DNA of 64,000 nucleotides from Campylobacterales bacterium. Its GTDB lineage: Bacteria; Campylobacterota; Campylobacteria; Campylobacterales; QNZT01. The stretch is taken from contig JAJRSK010000029.1 of NCBI GenBank assembly GCA_024278835.1, positions 1-64,000 on the forward strand, read 5' to 3'. Position numbers and translations under genes: made by a program. Positions 61,130 through 64,000 of this stretch are shown one piece after another (the first letter of the stretch is position 1; each line of letters begins with the position of its first letter). The notes beneath the pieces are model-generated. The model did no database searches. It was given only the letters and a program-made list of their open reading frames with translations, and was not told the DNA's origin.

Positions 61130-61852
61130 TTATAATAAATCCCCATAATTTGAGGCTAGGTTTCGGTTTAATAGTACCGAGGAGAGTAGGGAATTTCTCT
61201 GCGTAAACAGTGAAAAGATATTATCTTCTTCTTGGCTACTGGGTGTATTCAATCCATACAAAGAGTTGAGTGAATCTAAAAATGAACTCCCTTCACTATC
61301 TGTTGACGTAAATAACACACGATTTAACTGTTGGGCTATCTTTCCCAAGTCACTTTTTTCACTATCGCTTAACTGCGTGTTAAAAAGGGTATTGGTAGCA
61401 GAAACTGACGAGGTGGAGAAAAGTTGCGTAATGGAGAGGTTTTGTACGTAGGATTGTAGTTCTGCCCCTAAAGTCACTAACTTATCTTGTTCATTTTTAC
61501 TAAGTGTTTTACCTTCATACAGCTTCGTTATATTGTTGAGTATCGCATCATAGTCGATAGACCTAGCTTGCAAGGAGCCATTTGAGAAGAGATTTTCAGC
61601 GACTGCACCCAACTTCTCTAACTTCTCATTTTGCTGCGATGTCAAAGTATTTGGCAAGCCAAAGATATCATCAAATTGGCTGTTTATCTGTGAAATTTGA
61701 AAAAGATTTTTGCCATCATCTGAGAAATTGACCGTATCTACTGTGCCATGAGAGATAAGCGTGGCAATCTGCTCTATACTTTGCCTGTTATTAACAGTAG
61801 CAGGAGCATAGACGTTGGCGATGTTTTGAATTTGAGAGATAAAATCTGCCAT
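61130..61852 (-). CDS. Unknown protein, Ser/Asn/Leu-rich, helical
   Basis: 240 residues, not recognised. No signal peptide and no TM. Rich in Ser, Asn, Gln and Leu, with repeated amphipathic segments of similar form (LTSQQNEKLEKLGAVAENLF, LSKNEQDKLVTLGAELQSYV, LSDSEKSDLGKIAQQLNRVL), suggesting three related helical units of about 60-80 residues. It starts MADFISQIQNIANVYAPAT, which recalls small secreted or flagellum-associated proteins, but that is only an impression. SD AAGGAG lies upstream, next to a TATCATGATA copy (61868-61877). Confidence 0.6.
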   Translation of the reverse strand: MADFISQIQNIANVYAPATVNNRQSIEQIATLISHGTVDTVNFSDDGKNLFQISQINSQFDDIFGLPNTLTSQQNEKLEKLGAVAENLFSNGSLQARSIDYDAILNNITKLYEGKTLSKNEQDKLVTLGAELQSYVQNLSITQLFSTSSVSATNTLFNTQLSDSEKSDLGKIAQQLNRVLFTSTDSEGSSFLDSLNSLYGLNTPSSQEEDNIFSLFTQRNSLLSSVLLNRNLASNYGDLL

Positions 61853-61878
61853 AGCCTACTCCTTTTCTATCATGATAG

Positions 61879-62526
61879 CTAAATTACACCAAAAAACCTT
61901 GCTGCTTCCTCTTCGTCATCTGTCAAAGTATCTCTAGCAAAGTCAGCATCATTGGCTATTTTATCCGCTATTTTCTCTTTGATAGCTGCCTTTACTTTCT
62001 CTCTTGCACAAGCAAAATCATCGATAAAGATAAGTGAAGAGAACATAAAAGGTGTCTCTTTATGGATACAAAATAGTATCCCCTCACAGCCCTCTTCTAT
62101 CACATCAGAAATATCACGGTTGGTGATGCCAAACTCTGTCGCATGCCAAGACATCTCTTCAAGCTCTTTATCCCCCAAATCCATGATACCATCACTAGTC
62201 GTATCATCATACGCAGCATTTTCTTGATTAAATCCTACGATTTCACCCCAAGCATTTTCTGCTTCAAAAATGACCTCTTCCGCCTCTTCTTTTATCTTAT
62301 AAAGTTGTCCAAAAAGATCATTTAATCCTCTTTGTTTAGCGATGGCAAAGGCGGGTGTGTCTATCTTTAGTGCGCCTTTAAAGATGAATATATCTTTATC
62401 TGAGTAAGGAGGATAAAGCACTTCTCCACGATGGGTAATAGCAAATTCTTCACCTTTATTGATTGCCTGCATCAATGCTGTTTTTTTAACGATAATTTTC
62501 TCTTCTACTAAGTTAAATTTTTCCAT
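61879..62526 (-). CDS. Unknown acidic protein
   Basis: 215 residues, strongly acidic, no signal peptide or TM. I do not recognise a domain. A basic N-terminal strand-like region (KIIVKKTALMQAINKGEEFA, ITHRGEVLYPP) precedes acidic helices (KIKEEAEEVIFEAENAWGEI) and an acidic tail (DTLTDDEEEAARFFGVI). Likely cytoplasmic. It precedes the gene at 61852 by 26 bases and is probably cotranscribed with it. Confidence 0.6.
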   Translation of the reverse strand: MEKFNLVEEKIIVKKTALMQAINKGEEFAITHRGEVLYPPYSDKDIFIFKGALKIDTPAFAIAKQRGLNDLFGQLYKIKEEAEEVIFEAENAWGEIVGFNQENAAYDDTTSDGIMDLGDKELEEMSWHATEFGITNRDISDVIEEGCEGILFCIHKETPFMFSSLIFIDDFACAREKVKAAIKEKIADKIANDADFARDTLTDDEEEAARFFGVI

Positions 62527-62623
62527 ACTTACTCTCTATTTGATTTTATACCTTAAAGTATAGCAAAAAAAGAGTAATATTGTCTTATATAAAAACCGAT
62601 ATGCTTAGCTAATAAGGATTTTA

Positions 62624-64000
62624 ATGTTTTCACTCTTACTCACTATCATGATAAGCATACTCATTTTATGGTTTTTCTATGACCGCTTTGTACAAAGAAG
62701 CCACTCTCTGCTCATCAACTACCCTATTATCGGAAGAATGCGTTACTTTTTTGAAGCAGTGCGCGAACCCTTCCGACAATACTTTGGTGACGAAGATGTG
62801 TTTGACTCACGCGACAAGATAGAGTGGGTTTACAAAGCGGCCCATGATAAATCTAACTTTATCTCTTTCTCCCCAGCCAACCCACAAAAAAATCCTAAAT
62901 TTATGCTCAAACATGCCTTTGCACCACTCAATGAGTCAGAAGTGGATAGCCATTTTGCTGTGACATTTGGGGAAAAAAGAGAGCACCCATTTCTCAGCCG
63001 TTCTGTGATCGCTAGAGGTGGTATGAGTGACGGTTCTATCTCTCCTGAAGGCACACAAGCTTTTGCTATCGGGGCATTTCGGGGGAAATTTCCTATCAAT
63101 ACTGGTGAAGGAGGACTCACCTCAAACTTCTTGGTTACGCATCGCTCTTACAACACGGAGTATATGGAAACTGTCAATCTCACAGATAAGCAAATCACCC
63201 TATTTAATATTCTACGAAAACTCTTTAACAGCTCTTTTGCCATTCGAATTTTAAAACGCGTGTGCCTTACAAGTGGACATAAAGATACCTATAGTTTTGA
63301 TAGAGAGAGGTACTGTTTTTATAGGGTGGATTGGTCAGCTGATTTGGAAAAGTTTCCAAAAGAAATTCCTGAGGATGTACCTGATATCATACTTCAGATG
63401 GGTTCGGGACTCTATGGCGTACGAGATGAAAATGGAGACTTTGACCCGATTCGTTATCAAAAAGTCCTCTCCTTTTGTAGTATGAGCGAGATAAAGTTAG
63501 CCCAAGGAGCTAAACAGACGGGAGGCAAACTTACCAAAAACAAAGTCACCGAAGCGATTGCATATTATCGTGGAGTAGAGCCACATAAAGATCTCTTTTC
63601 ACCCAACCGTTTTCCTCATGCTAACACCGTAGAAGAGTTGTTTGATTTTGTTGAAAAACTCCAATCTCTTTCACAAAAACCCGTTGGATTTAAGATCATC
63701 ATCTCAGACCGTGAAGGTTTTGAACCCATCGCTAAAGAGATAAGAAAACGGCGAGATTTAGGAAAAAATATCCCTGATTTTATCTCTATAGATGGTGGTG
63801 AAGGAGGTTCGGCGACTGCGCCTATAGAACTGATGGAGCGTATAGGACTAGGCATCAAAGACGCCCTCTTTTTAGCCAATGAAATACTCAAAGAACAAGG
63901 CGTGAGAGACGATATCAAGCTCAATGCTTCAGGCAAAGTCCTCACCCCTGACAATGTCGTTATCATGATAGCCCTAGGGGCAGACTTAGTTTCCATCGCT
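62624..64000 (+). CDS. FMN-binding glutamate-synthase-like protein (partial, 3' end outside)
   Basis: About 459 codons are visible; the frame is open at the window end. SD AAGGA (62613-62617) precedes ATG 62624. An N-terminal TM (LLTIMISILILWFFYDRFVQ) leads to the GltS-type central/FMN domain: NYPIIGRMRYFFEAVREPFR, ISPEGTQAFAIGAFRGKFPI, NTGEGGLTS, IILQMGSGLYGVR, VGFKIIISDREGFEPI, ISIDGGEGGSATAPIELME. This is the YerD-like single-domain form, distinct from GltB, with no glutaminase domain. The reaction is not established for this branch. TATCATGATA occurs at 62644 and 63961. Confidence 0.85.
   Translation, partial: MFSLLLTIMISILILWFFYDRFVQRSHSLLINYPIIGRMRYFFEAVREPFRQYFGDEDVFDSRDKIEWVYKAAHDKSNFISFSPANPQKNPKFMLKHAFAPLNESEVDSHFAVTFGEKREHPFLSRSVIARGGMSDGSISPEGTQAFAIGAFRGKFPINTGEGGLTSNFLVTHRSYNTEYMETVNLTDKQITLFNILRKLFNSSFAIRILKRVCLTSGHKDTYSFDRERYCFYRVDWSADLEKFPKEIPEDVPDIILQMGSGLYGVRDENGDFDPIRYQKVLSFCSMSEIKLAQGAKQTGGKLTKNKVTEAIAYYRGVEPHKDLFSPNRFPHANTVEELFDFVEKLQSLSQKPVGFKIIISDREGFEPIAKEIRKRRDLGKNIPDFISIDGGEGGSATAPIELMERIGLGIKDALFLANEILKEQGVRDDIKLNASGKVLTPDNVVIMIALGADLVSIA

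Larger units (their letters stand above)
9789..63970. repeat. Interspersed palindrome TATCATGATA, 36 copies
   Basis: A perfect 10-bp palindrome, usually extended to CTATCATGATAG. Starts found by eye: 9789, 10395, 11034, 13802, 13906, 14090, 14947, 15322, 19485, 20337, 24363, 26075, 27350, 29378, 29451, 31064, 32052, 32259, 34227, 35154, 36672, 44479, 47207, 47284, 47418, 50291, 51789, 51921, 51941, 52091, 52664, 55078, 59970, 61868, 62644, 63961. Most are inside genes, read as IMI or YHD; three are intergenic (9789, 47284, 61868) and two overlap start codons (11034, 47418). With about 63% A+T (assumed), roughly 0.2 copies would be expected. Its role is unknown; it resembles in style a HIP1-type or uptake-type repeat. 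Confidence 0.9.

Overview
The window is AT-rich DNA that looks like a marine or sulfur-oxidising Campylobacterota (Sulfurovum/Sulfurimonas-like) chromosome. That assignment is inferred from the gene content (UbiE-type quinone methylation, an SUV3-like helicase, a CYTH-CHAD protein, a TAXI solute-binding protein, a DUF4405 membrane protein) and from T-rich promoters that show a -10 box but no clear -35. No rRNA, tRNA or CRISPR was seen.

Layout. 1-1.5 kb: an IS200/IS605 element, debris of a restriction/methylation gene and a KilA-N gene, and a RelE/ParE-type toxin-antitoxin pair. 1.6-9.8 kb: ordinary chromosomal genes (acpH, SUV3-like helicase, CPA1 antiporter, CYTH-CHAD, M48 lipoprotein peptidase, ubiE, PIF1-like helicase). 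9.8-49.1 kb: a giant adhesin locus. On the minus strand, in transcription order, it holds a two-TM Cache-type membrane protein, a MotA/TolQ-like channel subunit, a MotB-like subunit, an 8585-residue RTX adhesin (about 40% of the window), a HicAB pair, an FkbM methyltransferase, a TPR-glycosyltransferase, the type I secretion ABC transporter and its membrane fusion protein. A TolC-family outer-membrane channel lies on the plus strand at the other end. Between adhesin operon and tolC are two secreted-protein genes, each broken by frameshifts (FN3-SGNH hydrolase and a CAP-domain protein). 49.1-55.3 kb: tgt and a TAXI gene, convergent with a four-gene envelope operon (ABC exporter, SYLF protein, DedA, GT2 glycosyltransferase). 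55.3-58.2 kb: MntA/HepT with a nonsense-mutated toxin, and a wrecked IS3 element surrounding a DUF4405 gene. 58.3-64 kb: DUF2130, YafK-like L,D-transpeptidase, Tat-exported phosphoesterase, two unknown genes, and a glutamate-synthase-like FMN protein that runs off the end.

How the main locus works together (inference): the ABC transporter, fusion protein and TolC-like channel would export the adhesin. The MotAB-like pair encoded just upstream parallels SiiAB of Salmonella SPI-4, which couples proton motive force to control of the giant T1SS adhesin SiiE. The Cache-type protein could supply an external signal. The glycosyltransferase and methyltransferase could decorate the adhesin. The adhesin is unusual in being made mostly of RTX repeats, with about 70 units that fall in part into a higher-order five-unit pattern.

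Two further signals stand out. First, the 10-bp perfect palindrome TATCATGATA occurs 36 times by my hand count, all after position 9788, mostly inside genes; chance would give well under one copy. Second, a 65-bp perfect direct repeat flanks the HicAB module and carries the hairpin and start codon of the FkbM gene, suggesting that the toxin-antitoxin cassette was inserted inside the adhesin operon.
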